A stretch of DNA of 6,767 nucleotides from the NCBI GenBank assembly GCA_900757485.1, contig CAAEOA010000029.1, forward strand, positions 1 to 6,767, in the 5' to 3' direction. Positions 5,972 to 6,767 of this stretch are shown piece after piece. The position numbers and the translations under genes are program-made. The notes beneath the pieces are model-generated. The model was not told the origin of the DNA, did not search any database, and was given only the letters and a program-made list of their open reading frames with translations. Each line of letters begins with the position of its first letter. The first letter of the stretch is position 1. The DNA is from Oscillospiraceae bacterium (GTDB lineage Bacteria; Bacillota; Clostridia; Oscillospirales; Ruminococcaceae).

Positions 5972-6009
5972 GATTTCAAGCGAATGTTTTTTAGAAAGGA
6001 GATTGTAGT

Positions 6010-6318
6010 ATGCCGGTCAGAATAGAGAATCAAGATGGTATTATCACAGCTTTTATCATGGGAGATATTGATCATCATTCTGCAAAAGAAATTCGGGAGA
6101 CGATAGATTTTTCTTTGGAAAGTTCTTTGCCGGAAATTCTGGTTTTAGATTTTAAGGATGTTACTTTTATGGACAGTAGCGGAATCGGATTGGTGATGGG
6201 GCGGTACAAACTGATGCAGTCGATGGACGGAGAATTACGGATACAAAATGTATCGAGTCACATGAAAAAAGTAATGCGTCTTGCGGGGTTGGACAAGCTT
6301 GCAACATTTGATAAATAA
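6010..6318 (+). CDS. spoIIAA: Anti-sigma F factor antagonist SpoIIAA
   Basis: SpoIIAA is a small STAS-domain protein that, when unphosphorylated, binds SpoIIAB and releases sigma-F in the forespore. SpoIIAB inactivates it by serine phosphorylation, and SpoIIE reverses this. The 102 residues include the N-terminal GDIDHHSAKEIRE region, close to the GELDHH segment of the B. subtilis protein, and the signature FMDSSGIGLVMGRYK; S57 in D55-S-S-G aligns with the phosphorylated Ser58 of B. subtilis. The protein ends about 15 residues earlier than the 117-aa B. subtilis version, losing only the variable tail. The ribosome site AAAGGAG (5995-6001) is eight bases before the ATG. spoIIAB starts 24 bases after its stop, so they form an operon. 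The similarity to SpoIIAA specifically, plus the neighbour, argues against RsbV or another STAS antagonist. Confidence 0.95.
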   Translation: MPVRIENQDGIITAFIMGDIDHHSAKEIRETIDFSLESSLPEILVLDFKDVTFMDSSGIGLVMGRYKLMQSMDGELRIQNVSSHMKKVMRLAGLDKLATFDK

Positions 6319-6342
6319 AGACAGGAAAGGAAAAATAAAAGC

Positions 6343-6767
6343 ATGAATACAACAAATGAAATGAAGTTAAGCTTTTTGAGCCGCTCGAATAACGAAAGTT
6401 TTGCAAGGGTTGCGGTAGCTGCCTTCTTTGCTCAGCTCGATCCGACCGTTGATGAAATGGCAGATATTAAAACGGCGGTATCAGAAGCTGTCACAAACAG
6501 CATCGTGCATGGCTATCGGGAAAAAATCGGTGTGATATACATACATGCGAAAATTCTTGAGGATCGAACGATTTCCATTAAAATCAGGGATAACGGCTGT
6601 GGCATTGATGATATTAAACAGGCAATGGAGCCGATGTTTACCACCTGTCAGACGGGAGAACGCGCAGGACTCGGTTTTGCTGTAATGCAAAGTTTTATGG
6701 ATCGTGTCAGGGTGTATTCCACACCGGGGAAAGGAACCACAGTGGTGCTGAAAAAGGAAATGAACGC
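6343..6767 (+). CDS. spoIIAB: Anti-sigma F factor / serine kinase SpoIIAB, missing only its extreme 3' end
   Basis: SpoIIAB is a GHKL-fold protein that holds sigma-F inactive and phosphorylates SpoIIAA. The window ends two bases into codon 142, with no stop reached; the B. subtilis protein is 146 aa, so only a few residues are likely missing. Residues NESFARVAVAAF (17-28) match the B. subtilis N-terminal region almost exactly, with R22 at the position of its functionally important Arg20. The N-box is SEAVTNSIVHGY (47-58), with E48 and N52 as catalytic and Mg-binding residues. RDNGCGI and GLGFAVM form the later ATP-binding boxes. The ATG at 6343 is preceded by GGAAAGGA (6324-6331) at 11 bases. 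sigF is expected next, outside the window. Confidence 0.96.
   Translation, partial: MNTTNEMKLSFLSRSNNESFARVAVAAFFAQLDPTVDEMADIKTAVSEAVTNSIVHGYREKIGVIYIHAKILEDRTISIKIRDNGCGIDDIKQAMEPMFTTCQTGERAGLGFAVMQSFMDRVRVYSTPGKGTTVVLKKEMN

Noticed and set aside
1..6767. Search by eye for CRISPR repeats, tRNA or rRNA genes, transposase genes, attachment-site-like terminal repeats, or a defence or other novel gene cluster
   Set aside because: Nothing of this kind is visible; the genes are conserved chromosomal genes in one orientation, with regulatory sequence between them.

Overview
The window looks like chromosomal DNA from an anaerobic, endospore-forming member of the Bacillota, most likely class Clostridia. 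The evidence is a spoIIAA-spoIIAB pair, a Clostridia-type 'CD1247 N-terminal domain' protein next to efp, an FMN riboswitch ahead of an ECF-type riboflavin transporter subunit, and a valS-folC pair, an order also found in other Firmicutes. Base composition is moderate to low G+C. All recognisable genes are on the + strand. I cannot name a genus with confidence.

Layout. Positions 1-168 are the 3' end of efp (elongation factor P). A short gap leads to a 145-aa acidic, cysteine-rich protein (227-664) with a zinc-ribbon-like core and a Cys/Asp tail. Positions 665-1031 hold no gene but are full of RNA structure: an FMN riboswitch (697-812), a strong intrinsic terminator (841-890), and then a nested hairpin region reaching the ribosome binding site of ribU (1032-1655). 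A terminator (1661-1699) and a good sigma-A-type promoter (1709-1738) separate ribU from valS (1778-4399). A hairpin at 4421-4451 precedes folC (4484-5758), which appears to use a TTG start. After folC come a palindromic terminator (5811-5842), an AT-rich region with an 11-bp inverted repeat and two probable Spo0A boxes, and then spoIIAA (6010-6318) and the nearly complete spoIIAB (6343 to the window end).

How the genes work together. Most of the window is housekeeping: translation (EF-P, ValRS), folate polyglutamylation (FolC) and riboflavin uptake under FMN feedback (RibU). The right end starts the spoIIA operon, whose anti-sigma factor (SpoIIAB) and antagonist (SpoIIAA) control forespore sigma-F; sigF itself would be expected just beyond the window.

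I found no mobile element, CRISPR array, tRNA, rRNA or defence-like gene cluster. The points most worth a second look are the metal-binding-looking CD1247-family protein, the second layer of structure in the ribU leader downstream of the terminator, and the putative Spo0A sites and inverted repeat ahead of spoIIAA.
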